Part shown: positions 34,801-47,600 of the stretch, one piece after another
Layout: each line of letters begins with the position of its first letter
How positions within the stretch are numbered: the first letter of the stretch is position 1
Assembly: GCA_003116995.1 (NCBI GenBank)
Contig: BDSL01000148.1
Span: forward strand, 62,001 to 126,000
Direction of reading: 5' to 3'
Length of the DNA stretch: 64,000 bases
Source of the DNA: Yamagishiella unicocca
Taxonomy: Eukaryota; Chlorophyta; Chlorophyceae; Chlamydomonadales; Volvocaceae
Translations under genes and position numbers: made by a program
The notes under the pieces: model-generated
Seen by the model: the letters and a program-made list of their open reading frames with translations, nothing else
Told to the model about the DNA's origin: nothing
Databases searched by the model: none

Positions 34801-35973
34801 TCGTAGGAACGGCGCAGAGCATCATAAGCCGCTTGCAGCAAGGTACGCACCCATTCCCAAGCATAATATGGTGTGTCGTACGCGTGTGCATGTCGCCCTA
34901 TCCCCGCTCAATCCAGAGCTCCCGACCACTGGGTCCCGACATTAGCCGCTCCTCTATCTGCTGCCGCGCTGCGTTTGCTGTTGTGAACACCGATCTATGG
35001 CGTCCTCCTGCAAACCCCAATTCCCACCGCACACCAACCAGGCCCTATGCGCCACGCCCAGTCGCGCACCACATCGTGGTGGAAACGCCGTTTGCCAGTC
35101 TGCCAGCTGCAGCTGCTGCAGCTGTGCGGCTGGCGAGTGACTGTCTCAGCCGAAGAGCTGGCTGGCAGCGTGCAGGCGCTGCTGATGGCGGGAGGAGGAT
35201 CCATTGCGGGGGGAGGCGACCAGCTGGAGGCTGGCGACCGACGGTGTTCCAATGCAACGAGGATCGAGGTGCCATTGGCGACGGGTGGTTCCTGCGCTTC
35301 ACCGAACACAGCAGCGAATGCTGGAGCGAATGCTGGAGCTGCCCGCCCCTACAGCTTCGTTCCACCTCTGCGTGCTGGTTGCGGCGCGATCAGCGACAAC
35401 ATGGGTCCTGCAGGCAGCGGCTGCATTGGGGATGAGGCACACTGGCTCCGTGGCCTTGGACCAGCTGCGGTGAGGTTGCAGCCCCAGCCGACAGAAGCAA
35501 TATCGGTGCCATCGCTGTCGCCACGTCGCCGAGATGGCCAGCCATCGGGCGAGGAGGGGCTCACCTTGCTGGTGAAACGAGTGGAGGAGGTGCGTGCGCT
35601 TGTGCGCTGTTCCGCGTTACTAGCTGCTTGGCCCTAATACCACGTAAGGGGCATGGGACGGGGGTTGATCGCGCAAGCGGAAGTGAGCCCAGCCGGCGGC
35701 TAGGATGCGAGCCGCGGACCGGGCATAGCTAGTTTGGTAAGGTGCGGTGGTGTTCGGCCGTTTCCAGGTAGAGACGATGGGCAGAAACCCTCAAAAAAAC
35801 ATCCTTGTCTTCAAATATACCGGTATAGAGCGCCCTAACTTGCACGATGGCTGATGATGTTTCAATCGCTGCAGGACGCGGCACGGCGGGCAGCAAGTGC
35901 CGCAGCTGCGTTCAGGTGGCTCGCCGCGCAGCAGGCAGCAGGGGGCCGCAGCAGTACGGCGAACAACGTCTAG
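31864..35973 (+). CDS. Unknown protein, eight exons, 739 aa
   Basis: No family is recognised, yet the model is strong because eight exons join without a phase conflict: 31864-32083, 32361-32505, 32620-33449, 33952-34199, 34468-34669, 34807-34842, 35150-35589, 35875-35973. The start MNCFATALQQLCSSVTLRR is followed by a KRR patch. Exon 3 encodes a long Gln/Pro-rich, probably disordered region containing LSGPAGGDAGISRSKTRFNE. Exons 4-6 look folded and helical: GDLVATLAHMYVLCWRA, RLLLSSDWLLTA, HIVTVDVPAMLEIYTAALM, SMCAQLWVAESVSSQYRCL, LSDVLLDYLDYSAAG and AQSIISRLQQ. The C-terminus is a basic, Ala-rich helix (DAARRAASAAAAFRWLAAQQ). No signal peptide or membrane span is seen. Exon 5's acceptor (atataag) and the unsplit exon 7 are the least certain points. 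Confidence 0.6.
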
Positions 35974-37745
35974 GAGCTTCACTTGTTGTGTCTCCGCACT
36001 CTGATGCAGCCATACGCTGCGGAGTGGCGCCGACAAAGCGGCAGCGTCACGAGGCTCGCGCTGATACTGCCACATGTCGCATCGTGCAGCGATGTTCCGC
36101 CACTCCCTTGGTGCCATGTATGCCAGCCTCTCAGCAAGTTTGATCTTCGCTTCGTGACGCTGCTTCTTATTGGGGCATAACCGAATCCGTTATTTTCCGG
36201 TAGAATAACGGTAGGCCCAAAACGGCAGGCCCAAAACAGGGTCAGGATCCATGGGAATGGATTCTTATCGGGGCCGGATCCATCACCGGATCCATCACTG
36301 CACCGGATCCATCACTGCGATTGCAAGGTGCCTGCGGGCTGCAGATAGGGTCCCTTCCTCGGCGTGCATCGACATGCGTAGTCGGCGTGATTAAAAGGCG
36401 GAATCCTAGATGGATAGAATTTGGGGCAGAGGATCCACAGCACAGAAGCAATGAACAAAGAGTAGACGCTGAAGTAAGCCAATTATTGCTCGAGTATACG
36501 TGCAGAAAGATAGCGAGCGTCAGCAGGTATGTAGGGGAGAATGGGACGCATACGGTTTAAGTACATTGACTTAAATCAGGTTAGGCACCGAGTTGCTTAA
36601 ATCAGGTTAAGGCGACCTAAGTACCGCAAGGAAGCACTGCTAATGACGTGCGTGAAGCCGGACGACTTACCACGCTTGCCGCTGGAACTCTAGCGTGCTG
36701 TGGCTGTATCGCGGCGAACATATTACCGGTACTGGTTCCGGAGCCTGCCGGAGCCAGGGATTTTGCGTTTCTGCTCGTATGCTGTTGCCGTAACTACGGC
36801 GCCTCTGTTTGCTGAAAGGTTACAGTTCAATTTCTACTCGTCTCAATAGCAAAAGACACATGTGAATCCGGTGATTTAGATCGGGGCGCGGAGCCCTCCT
36901 TCCGTTGCAGCTGCAGATTACCCAGCAGTACCACGCCTCGTTCTTCGGGCTGTAACTAACTAACATCACGGTGGGCCCAGCAGACGCCGCGGGGGAGTAA
37001 GCAAGTAAGCTCATAACGACATCACTGCAGGAAGAGAGACGTGGAGCCCACCTCCCATGGACGGTCCCCGCCAGCAAAGCACGGGACACTTACCGCCATG
37101 GGACGCCGGGACCACGGAAGCATATCCGAGTGGTACCCAGGCAAAAAGCAAGTACCCAGCCCACGCACAAACACGTGCAGATGAGGACAGGCACCTTTGG
37201 ACAACTGCCCGGCTATGCTAGATGCGGTGGTTTAGGGGTTGGGTAAGCGATGGGGCTGCGTAAGCAGAATAGGTGCATCGCCGTGCTCCTCAATACACAG
37301 GTTGGCAAGCACCTTTCGTTTTAAGACAGATGCATGCTCTCTTTAGTCTCTTGAGCTTCTTGAGCTTCTTGAGCTTCGGTGCCCATGGATATACGCATAA
37401 GCCAACACCTCGCCGCGCGTGAAACGTGCGTTGAAATAATTGCAAGCACTATCACTCGATCTCCTGTTATACTGCGGTGGTTTTCAGCATGGAAGCCTTT
37501 TAAAAATTACCACATAAGCAGAAGCGCTTCAAGCCGCAGCCCAGAGCAAAATAAAAGCCCTATGGCAGCCGAACCGTCGTAAGCCGAATGCAACCCTACC
37601 TGATTACCGGAGACGTGGCGTTATGGATGCACGTGGCCTTATGGGAGACGATGGGAAACACGACGGAAACCCGAAACCAAAGTCAGGGAAGACGAAGGCA
37701 GGCCGTCAAATGGGACGATATGCCAACATTATTAGGAGTTAGGTG

Positions 37746-37966
37746 CAGCGTTTTGTTATGTACCTATTTAAGCTGCGCGTTTCATAAAAAATGTGGCAGA
37801 GCAGAATCGATTCGAGTCGAATCGGATGCGTATGCGTGCGGCTACGGCATGGTAGATGAGGCAGCGTTTTGTTACATACCCTGCAAAAGCTGCGCATTTC
37901 GCCAAAAATGTGAAAGAACGGAATCGAATCGAGCGCGAATGCGTCGCCTACGGCATGGCCGATGAA
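37746..37966. repeat. Diverged tandem duplication, about 115-bp unit
   Basis: Units at 37746-37860 and 37862-37966 both begin gcagcgttttgtta and end ctacggcatgg followed by gatga. They are about 80% alike. Read in one frame they give a repeated Cys/Lys-rich peptide (CAFHKKCGRAES, CAFRQKCERTES), probably coincidental. Confidence 0.8.
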
Positions 37967-38357
37967 TACTGTTCCTAAACCTTTTAGGGGCAGCTCTGCC
38001 GTTGTGCCCGCATACGTTCAATTCAAGCGGATAAATGCACATCGTTATTACCAGCTTCTACCGTATGGAGCGTCATCGCGTCCTGTCGCAGTTCGTATTC
38101 CGGAGCTGGACGCAGTGCGTGCCGCTTGCGTGCAAACTGAATGATTAGGTAAAGAGGGACGCCCAGTGTTACATACAGGCGCGTAGCGATTCTTGACCAC
38201 CTGGGACCACCGCAAATGACTTTTGCCCTCGACGCCAAACACTTCCGCACTAATATTTGCTGATCTTATTGTATTCAAGTGGCAAGAGAGACGTCTTGAG
38301 ATAAATATAAAATAGTACAGTGTCCTCAAGCCTGAGCCAACCCAGGACGAGAAGAGG

Positions 38358-38457
38358 CGGCATGTCCGTGGCCGCATTCTTATTAGAGAACCCAGCAGAC
38401 GCGTTATTAGAGAACCCGGCATGTCCGTGGCCGCATTCTTATTAGAGAACCCAGCAA
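38358..38457. repeat. 40-bp direct repeat, 60-bp period
   Basis: The segment starting ggcatgtccgtggccgcatt and ending gagaacccagca occurs at 38358-38397 and 38418-38457 without a mismatch. Confidence 0.88.
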
Positions 38458-39385
38458 ACCCATAAGGACGCACAGAAAGGCCTAAAGGCGCTGGGACGCC
38501 ACCTGGCAAAACAGGAGCCACGAAAACAGCAGCAGCCACATCCAACCGACTCTACGGCACCACACAAAACAAAAAACCCATGCACAGCAGCCCAAGGTCC
38601 CGCCCCAGTCGGCAGGTCCGATAGGGTCGGGACAGGGGGGCGAACGAAGAATGGCCACAACACACACAGACGTGCCAACATTTGCCAACCGCCGTGCCTA
38701 CCCAGCAAAAGGAAGATTGGCACAAAAAGCATTCCTAACTCGCGAGGAGGCCACCACAGACAGCACCCCACATGGACAAGGACAAACGCTCGCCCGCATG
38801 CACAACTGAGGTGTACTCTCTGCGCCCGGAGACGCCGCCAGAAGAGGAACGTTGCCCGGCACACCGTAGGGAATCCGCACAATGACGGAGAGGAAAAACA
38901 CAGCTGTTGAGAGCGGGCGCTCGTGGTTGCCCATTAGAGGTGAGGGCCCGAGGGCGCTCGACGCAGACCACGCTCCAAGAGGCGATCGTGGTCCGGAACA
39001 GCCCAGGATCCCCTGCTGATGAGTAATGGGAAAGCAGTCGCGGAAAGCGGGCGCTGGGAGAAGGCCGCCGGAAGACAAGCAATGGAGGCGGACGCACGCT
39101 GAGCGGCCGCACTCGTCTCGATGAACAAGAGGAAGAACTGGCGGGAGAAACCCATAGCCACGAAGGGACAGCAGGGCGGAGCGGATCACGCCCCGCGCGA
39201 CGATGCGGACGTGGTGATCCAGCGGGTATCAAACGCCGGTGCGATTTGGATCGGGGCGGGACCTTCCACATAATAAAGCCGCCATCCATGGCCCACCTAG
39301 ACAGCGCCGGCAACATCGACATGACGATGGACCAAGCCATCGTCCTCGTGTCTCGAGCCCGCGGGGGCCCCTCCGTATGAGTGCA
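38443..39385 (+). pseudogene. Possible decayed mobile-element coding remnants
   Basis: Two long open stretches lacking an ATG lie in different frames: about 38443-38908, very basic and Gln/His-rich, with CTLCARRRRQKRNVARHTVG near its end, and about 39021-39380, ending IKPPSMAHLDSAGNIDM then an in-frame stop. The short frame from 38882 (MTERKNTAVESGRSW) bridges them. Composition and shifted frames suggest a degraded retroelement gag-like region, but no reverse transcriptase, integrase or zinc-knuckle motif is seen. Weak call. Confidence 0.25.
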
Positions 39386-41607
39386 TTAATTAGACTGTAT
39401 CAGCATGTAGGGCGTTTTATGTGGATGGGTAGTGCCCTGGGCCGCCGGGGGGTTCTGTCCCCAGCCCGTCAGCCCGGGCTGGTTGCTGGTCCCGCCGTTC
39501 TTCCAGCTGTGGTCCTTGGGGTGCCTGGGTTGCTTCTTTTTTGTCGTGGCCCCGTGGACTTGTGCGCGGCGGGATTTCCTAGTATACCCTGTGCCTTTTG
39601 GGCGTCTGCTGGTTGCGAGCGCTCGCTTCTCGTACGCCGGGCCTCGGTATGGACCCCCTTTTTGTCCTGGGCTTACCCGGGCTTGCGGACACCCAAACCT
39701 CTAATTATGATTGTACTAGTGAGAGCGTCTGAGATGATCTCCACCGCAGTAGACCACATTCCTCTGTGCTGTTTTCAACCATCTCCCTCCATGGAAGTGG
39801 GAAATTAATGATATTATTTTAACGGTCGTCTACGTGAATCCTGTAATGGTCGGGCCTACATCCAGGCGACGCAGTAAGGCATAGCACGGCTGTCACACTC
39901 ACACCGGTTCACACTAAAACGACCCCTGAAAAATCGTAAAGGCAGGCTGTATACATTTTTTTGGAAGCAAACAAAACAATCAAATGAAGGAGGCTTTACT
40001 GTTACTGATACGTGACGTAGAACTGGTCTGGCTTAAGCCAGAATAGCAATCCCACTTGCGGTGATCCCGGCGCTCCCTTGCTGCTGGCGGGGCTGGAAGG
40101 GGGAACGGGAAAAGGGGGCTTGCCACTGCTTGACTGCATGAAAGCTGTTGGCAAGAGGTACGAACTCAAAGGGAGCAGTGCTCGCATGTAACCGGCCCTA
40201 ACGGGCTTGGCGTGTAACAGTGTAGCGGTGTAGCAGTGTAGCGGCGTGTAGCGGTGTCGCAGTGCTGCAGTTTCTTGTGTGTTGGTTTTCTGGACCCTTA
40301 TCAGCATGCGCATAGCGTTGCCGATATGTCTTTACACCAGTGAGTAACGTCTAAATGTCCTTCGATGAGCAATCCACCGGCATACATGCCTGTCGCGTCG
40401 AGGCTGCCAATTTGCGCATTACAAACGGATCGACCGAGGCGATGCATAGTTACAGCTTTATATGATATGTATATGCATATCATTGCAGAGCTTCATCCAG
40501 GCACTTTAACTATGCCAACCGTTGAGTTAACGTTCCGACTCGCGACTCAAGCAGATTCCGTCTGTGTGGGTTGGATTTGCATCCATTTTTATAAGAAGAA
40601 GAAGTAGTGGCGAGTGGGTGGAAGGGAAAGGAAGGGATTCCCTTCATACCATTCGCAACGCCAACTGAGCGCATACCAATAACCTTTAAGGGGTGGTACA
40701 CGATGATACGTCCCGGGCAAGGGGTGCCTAGGGATCCCGACCCCAGCAATGACAATAAATAATCAAGTTCCTCACATGAGAATCATCCATGAACAACGCA
40801 CTGCACCGATGCCATATGGTAATGTCACGTCCAACCTTAATGCATTTACCCCCATGTTCCGTTGTCGCGTCCCCGTACTTTCATAATTTTGTACGAGGTA
40901 GCAATCAACGTCTGTACGTCTCCTACCTAGCTCAAAGTATCCACACTGTCTGCCCTGGTAGCCACGAAGAAAGGTGTCCGGGCGTTCAGATAGAGTCATG
41001 ATCCTTAAGGACAATCGATAAAATGCCCATTGTGCACACACTGAGAGGCTGGCAATCAAGTGTTTCCTCACGACTTGTGAGATGGGAGTGCGGGTCAGAT
41101 GCAAGTAGTTTTATGCTGGCTTGACGTGCCTTTCTTTTTTCAGCGCTTGGGCGTTGGTCGCAACGCGCCCGTCCTTCTTAGATGTACCCATGTCGTACTG
41201 GAGACCTTGATTACTTTCGTCAGAACGTCCGTGGGCTATCTAACGGTATGCCGCGTCCTAAGAAGTCTTTCGTTTAACCTGTTGGCCTTTTATCGAGCAG
41301 CATATGCTGCGTCGTGCCGCATCAGAAGGACGAGCAACCGATCACAAGTACCACGTCAGTGTCGGTGCACGTGTAGATGTCAAGCGGGATGTGAATATTG
41401 GATCACATGAATATAGTGTAGTCCAACAACGGCCCACACTAAGGAAAACCGTTGTTGCGCAGTAGTAGGGCAAATGTCACAGGAGAAACGGCTGTATGTG
41501 TGTCTTTATTTACAAGATTGTTGAAGTATTGGAGCGCCCAATGGCACTGGAAGCGCGGCTGTGCGCTTAGTCGTGGGCCAGTCCGAGGAAAGTACGTACA
41601 AGGGAAA

Positions 41608-44600
41608 ATGAGCGTTTTCAATTGCTTTGGCCTCCGCCGACGACCAGCTGTGTTAGAGGACAATGAAACTACTGGCCCTGCGCCCAAGGCGGCGGTGCCA
41701 AACGTTACTTTGGCGGGACCGACCATCGCCGAGGTATGTTCAAGGTGTTCGAGTGGCTGTCGCCATAAGCAATTTATTATGTTGGAAAACGGTAAATAAT
41801 CGATGGATTTTTGTGCGTACTGCGGTTTTTCTCCCGCTTTTAGCGCGTGGAGCTCCTCATCAGCGACCTGATGGCTCTGGCGCCGGCGTCGTGCACGTGG
41901 ATACAGCACGCATACTGGACCCTCGGCTGCGTGCGAGCCAACTTGGCGGCCGAGCAATGCCAGTACGTCCGTTCTTCGTCCGCTCGTGCCGCGCCCCGGC
42001 CTGCACTAACAAAACGTCGGTCCGCACGCCGCAGTCTGGCTATCTTCTCTGGGTCGACCGGGATCGCCTACATAATCAGCGCGCGTGACGTGCGGCCCGA
42101 CACGAGCGAGCGCCCTGGCGGCCCCACGGTTGCGTCCGGCGCGACCGCGCCAACTTCGCAGCCGCAGCAACAGCAACAACAAGAGGAGTTGCAAGACTCC
42201 GGCTCGCTCTATGCAAGCCTAAGTCAGGTCTGGGCCGTTGGTTTTAAGCGGCGATGGGGTGCGGCGCGTCCGTTGGGCTCCTCGCTTGCGGGGCCTGGGT
42301 GGTGGGGGGCCTGGGTGGCTCAATCTGCTTCCCCTCGGTACCGGTCCTGCAACTTCACCTAAGAGAACCCTCGGCCTGCACCCGATCAACCGCAGGGCCC
42401 GCGGAGCGTACCCGTGCTGCTGACGTGCGCCGGAGGGGCGAGGCCGATCGTCCTAGTCGACCGACCCCAAACCAGGTCGCCCAATCCGGGAGCAGCAACA
42501 CCAGCAGCAGCACCAGCAGCACCAGTAACAGCGGCGGACGCACGAGCGGCGGAGGATGTGTCGCCGGGCGCCTCCTCTACCACTGCCGTACACCGCGGCG
42601 ACCTGGTGGCGCTGCCGTGCACCATTCGCGGCCGCCTCGTTGGAGCCCTGCTGGTGGGCTGGAGCGGGGCCGGGGCCGGGGGCGGGGGCGGTTGCGCCCA
42701 GGATTGTGAGCAGCAGCAGCCGCGCGGCAGCGGCAGGCCGCCGTTTCATCAGCCGGCTGAGGCGCCGCACCCCGACCCCACAGCCACAGCAGTGCCGCAC
42801 CCACTTGAGGGCGGCGGCGGCGGCGGCGGTACGGCCCGGCTCCTCAGCGCCAGGGACGTGCGTGCCCTGGAGCAGCTGGCTCAGCTGGTGCTGTACGGCA
42901 TGTTTGCACAGCCCGAGAACGAGGAGTACCTGTCACAGGTGGGTGAGCTGTGAGCACAGCGGGGGACCACTCGGGGTGCTTCCCAGCACATCTGCCAACC
43001 ATCAGCAGCTAACTACCACCTGCGGCTGGGGCTGTATTCGTTCGCTGGAGGCACTCGAAAGACGCCCAAAATCCTCAGTGCCAGGTACCGGCCCGTACGA
43101 ACTCTTTTGTGCCACACCTTGATGTGTCTAGCGCCTTCACCCTCTTCGCCTCAAGCACCTCAATGTCCCCTGACCCTGCATGCTTCCCTCCGGACCGTCT
43201 CCCCGCTCGCTGATCGCTCGCCTTCCTCCCTCTCCCCCGCCCCTGTCCCCTCGTACCCTCCCCCGCAACCTCCCCCGCATCCTCCCCCCCTGCGCACTCT
43301 CCCCCCCCCGCCCGCAGCTCTCTGACGCGCTGGTGACGCTGCCGCGAGCTTCCAGCGTGCAGCAGCTGATGGCGGCCGCACTGGCGGCGGTGCGCAACCT
43401 GCTGCACTGCCGCACCTCCCTGGAGCTCATCCCGGTGCTGGCAGTGACCCACGGGTCCGGCCAACCAGCGGCGCTGTTTGCGCTGCGCAACCCCGATGAC
43501 ACCTTGTTGGGAATGAGTCACGGGGCCCTCGCCGGCTACAGCAGCAACGGTGGCGCCGGCCGTGCAAGCCACAGCAACAGCAACAGCGGCGCCTCCGCCC
43601 TTGCGGCCGGTGAGGCGCTGCGCACCTGCTCCCTGAGCCGCGTTGCCAACGCCAGGAGCTACAGCGCATCCGGGGCCCGCTTTCTGGCGCACCCGCGGCT
43701 TCCAGAGCATGCGGATACACAGGACCGGGGTCCGGCTGGTTGGGAGCGGCACTTGGTGGAGGGGCTGCAGGTGCGGGGGAGGGTTCGAGGAAGACCCGTG
43801 GATGCCCGAAAAAACCGTTTAGAACAGACGTTTTGAGATGCATGCTGGAAAACTGGGTTGGGGATACGGGGGAGTGCGGGGGAGGGAGGGAGGGAGGGGA
43901 GCGGGAAAGGGGCCACCTTGGAAGAAATCCCGGGCGGGGAGGAGGAGAAGAGTTTCCACAACCGCACGCACCGACCCACCGACCCGCGCTTCCCGCCGCA
44001 GATCCGCGCCACCAGCCTGCCCTTCGCCAACACTCTGCTGGCGGAGGCTGTCCGGCAGGCCAAGTACTCTAGCCTGTCCATCGACACGGCCGGCTACTCC
44101 TCTGCCAGCGCTTCCGTGGCGGGCAACAGCCAGCACCCCGACATCAAGGCGCACCAGCAGCACCCTTACAACCAAAACCAGCAGCAGAACCAGGGCCAGC
44201 AAAAGCCCGTGCCGCCGCCGTCGCTGGCCCACTCCGGCAGCGCCTTCTTGATGCCCGCTGTCCCGTCCGCCTGGGCCCCCGCCACCCACGTGCTCCCGGA
44301 CGCTACCTTGCTGCTGCTAGACGCGGCGGCGCCCTGCGCTGACGTGCAGCTGTGCGGCCGGCTGGCGGGGCTGCCGCGGGTGGGGTCACTGGTGCTGTGT
44401 GTGGAGCAGCAGCCGCAGCCGCAGGGGCAGCCACAGGCGCAGGGGCTGGGTCGCAGCGGGCAAGGCCCCCTGCACTGGCAGGGCCGCAGCTCCGAGGCCC
44501 TGGCGGAGGACGACGACGCCTGCCCGGAGCCCCAGTACCTGCACGCCTTCAAGCTCCAGCAGCAGCGCTTCCACCGCCAGCAGCCATCGAGCCCGGGGCA

Positions 44601-47600
44601 CCCCCCACTGCAGCAGCAGCAGCAGCATGTGCAGGGGCCCCAGTCGGCACCGTCGCCACGACCTCCCGCTCCGCAGTTTGGCGTGTACATGTTCTCCGGA
44701 GACGTGCTACCGCCTCGCTTGCTGCAGGTGAGACCGAGCTGGGCGGGGGGGGGGGCGGAGCGACTGTGCTGAGGGGCGGAGTTGTTGGGTTGGGCGCTTG
44801 CGACCGCAATGGGGGTCGGTTGCGAGGGATGACTGGGGCATCCCTGAGTCATGATGTGGGTTTGGGTACCTAAGCTAGCACCGCCGCCACCGCCGCCACC
44901 ACCACCACCACCACCACCACCACCACCACCACCACCACCACCACCACCACCACCACCACCACCACCACCACCACCACCACCACCACCACCACCACCACCA
45001 CCACCGCCGCCACCGCCGCCACCGCCGCCGCCGTCGTGAATGATGCCGTGGTAGTGATTGGGACTAACGCTGCCGTGACCGCTGCTGCTGCCGGTGCTGC
45101 AGACTGTGGCCTGGGAGCTGGAAGCCCTTCTGGAGGTGGGCGGCGGGGAGGGGATCGTCGGCGGGGCAGCTGAAGGGGCCTCCACGGAACGGGAGGGTGG
45201 AAGCGTTTAGGGAGTTTGGATATAGGGAATTTGGAATTAAGGGATGAGGGCAAAGGTATCACCGGCGGGTTCGTTTCACCATCCGCTGAAACCCTGCCTG
45301 ACTCGTTACCCGACCCCCCCCGCCCACCTTCCCCCCCCTCCTTCCCCCCTCCTACTTGTCCTTCCGCGATGCTGTTCAGCTGGTGCTTCGCAGCTTCCAT
45401 CGAGTGCTCCAGGGGAGGCTGGCGGCGGAGTGGGGCAACCTCAGGGCGCAGATGATGCCAGGGGAGGCGGTCGCCGCGCCCTCCCCCGCCCCCTCGCCCG
45501 GCCCCTCCCACGCCTCCGCAATAGGGTCCGGCGGCTCGGTCCCCGGTGCCCCCTACCGCTCGTGCTCCCCCGACTTCCCGCAGCCCCGCCTGCACGCGCC
45601 AGCGGCTGCCTCCGTGGGGGCGGGCAGCGGCTCCGCCTTTCCTCGCTCGCCCTTCAAGACCCCCTCCAGCGGCCTCTCGGGGGTGCCCGCCCGCCTGCAG
45701 TCACCGGCGCCCACGCAGGGGCCCAGGCCGCGCTCGCGGCGCATCATCAACGTTGCGGGGCCGGGCCTGCTGGGGGGCTCCGGAGCGCTGCCGATGAGAT
45801 CTGGATCCAGCGATCTCATGTCGCAGATGCCCCTGCCGCTGCCGCTGCACCTGGGGCCAGCACCCGGCGGCGGCGGTGACGCTAGCGGCGGCAGCGGCCT
45901 GGCAGCGCACACCGGTGGCGGCGGCGGCGGCTCGCTGACCCTGCTCTCGTGCGCCTCCCCCAGCGCGACGGGGGCTGCGGCCTGGGAGGTGGCCCCCTCG
46001 CTGCTGGACTCGGGCACCGTGCAGCTGCTGGGGGCAACAATAGGTAGGGGCGGGGGTTCGAGGAAGACCCGTGGATGCGAGAAAAAACCGTTTAGAACAG
46101 ACGTTTCGAGATGCATGCTGGAGAACTGGGTTGAGGATACGAAAGACGAAGGTCGTATGGGCGGGGGGGGGCTAGTGTAGGGGAGCTGGTGTACGGTCCA
46201 CGTCACCGTTATTGCCTCCCGCACCTTACCTGCCCGCAGCTGTGCTGCTCCTGCGTCCTTGCGCAGTGCGCCTGAACCTGACACCCGCCTCCCCCCCGCC
46301 TCCCTCCCGCCTGCAGACGTCGTCCCGGTGCCGCGGCTGCTGCGCGGTCAGTCGCAGCCCATCACCAACACCCGGCCCAGCGTGGTGCTGGAGGTGCGTG
46401 GAGGGGGCCGGGGGGGGCGCAGCGGAGCGGAGGGGAGCCGCCTGCAGCAGTAAACACCCACACATACACACACACAGCACCCGCCAGCAAGCACCCCCCC
46501 TCCCTCTCCCGTCCTCTCCTCACATACACGTAACAGGCAGCACGCCCAGGCACACACGTCACTAGCCCAGACCCCTGTTGCGTTTTCTTTTCATCTCCCC
46601 GTTACCCCAAACCCGCCCCCCGCTCCCCTCCTTCGCAGTCTCTGGCGCCCCCCTCCTCCATGGAGCTCATGATCAGCAGCATGCAGCGCCACCTCAGCAC
46701 TGCAGCCAACCCCTCGCTGCTGCAGAGGGGCAGCGGGGCGGGGGCGGGGGCGCTGCTGGCTGGCGGGTCGCAGCTGGGGTGAGCGGGGAGGGGAGTCGGA
46801 GGAGCGGACGGCAGGGTCCGCCTCCATCACCAGCCTCTGGACCCATCCTAATCCACTCCACAGGCCTGGACAGCGGCACCCATCCCGGCCCCACTACGTG
46901 CACATACCCACTACATGTGCCTCCTGCACCTCCAGCCACCTCCCTTCTCCCTGCGAGCTGCCGCCCTACTCCCGCCCCCCTCCACCCCGCCCCCGACCCG
47001 CTCCACCCCATCACCCCTGAAGGCTGAACTTCTCCTCAAGCACCACCACCTCCGCCGCCATTACGCCCGCCCCGAAGATGCACCAGTCGGACCTGAACGC
47101 GCTGCAGGTGGGTCAGGCGGACAACGGCCTTCCTTACCTTCTCATACTCGCCACTGGCTCCTTTCCCCCGTTGCCATTTGCTGCCATTGAGATCCTGACC
47201 AGCAGCACCAACCCCCCACTTCCTTCCGTCCGCCCCCTCCTGCCCCCTCAGCTGTTCGAGGTCCTGGGCCGGGGGGGTCAGGGTGTGGTGGTCCGTGGTT
47301 CGTGGGGTGGTCTGGAGACCGCCGTCAAGTGCATCACGCAGCGAGACGGGGGCGGCGCCGCAACCAGCCCCCCTGCGGCTGCTGCTGCTGCGGCTGCGGC
47401 TGCTGCTGCTGCGGCTGCGGCTGCTGCTGCTGCTGCTGCTGCTGCCCCAGCTTCCCTGTCCTCTGCTGGTGGTCGCCAGGCGGCGGGCGGCGGAATGGAG
47501 GCAGAACGGGTGGGTGCGGGACGGGGTGAGCGGGATGTGCAGCGGGATGTGCAGCGGGATGTGCAGCGGGATGTGCAGCGGGATGTGCAGCGGGATGTGC

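Larger units (their letters stand above)
35974..41607. other. 5.6-kb gene-poor, repeat-rich region
   Basis: GC content is visibly lower than in the flanking genes. It holds small direct repeats (ggatccatcac units at 36278-36318; cttaaatcaggtta twice at 36570-36606; gagcttctt units at 37354-37378), two tandem duplications and a stretch of degraded open frames, listed separately. No intact gene, tRNA or transposase is supported. The 41100-41600 end is the upstream region of the kinase gene. Confidence 0.55.

Noticed and set aside
39239..39808. 189-codon plus-strand frame
   Set aside because: No recognisable domain and no conserved pattern; kept only as part of the repeat-rich region.
44166..45185. 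Long minus-strand frame with a huge poly-Gly tract
   Set aside because: It is the CCA microsatellite read backwards plus antisense of a kinase exon; no independent support.
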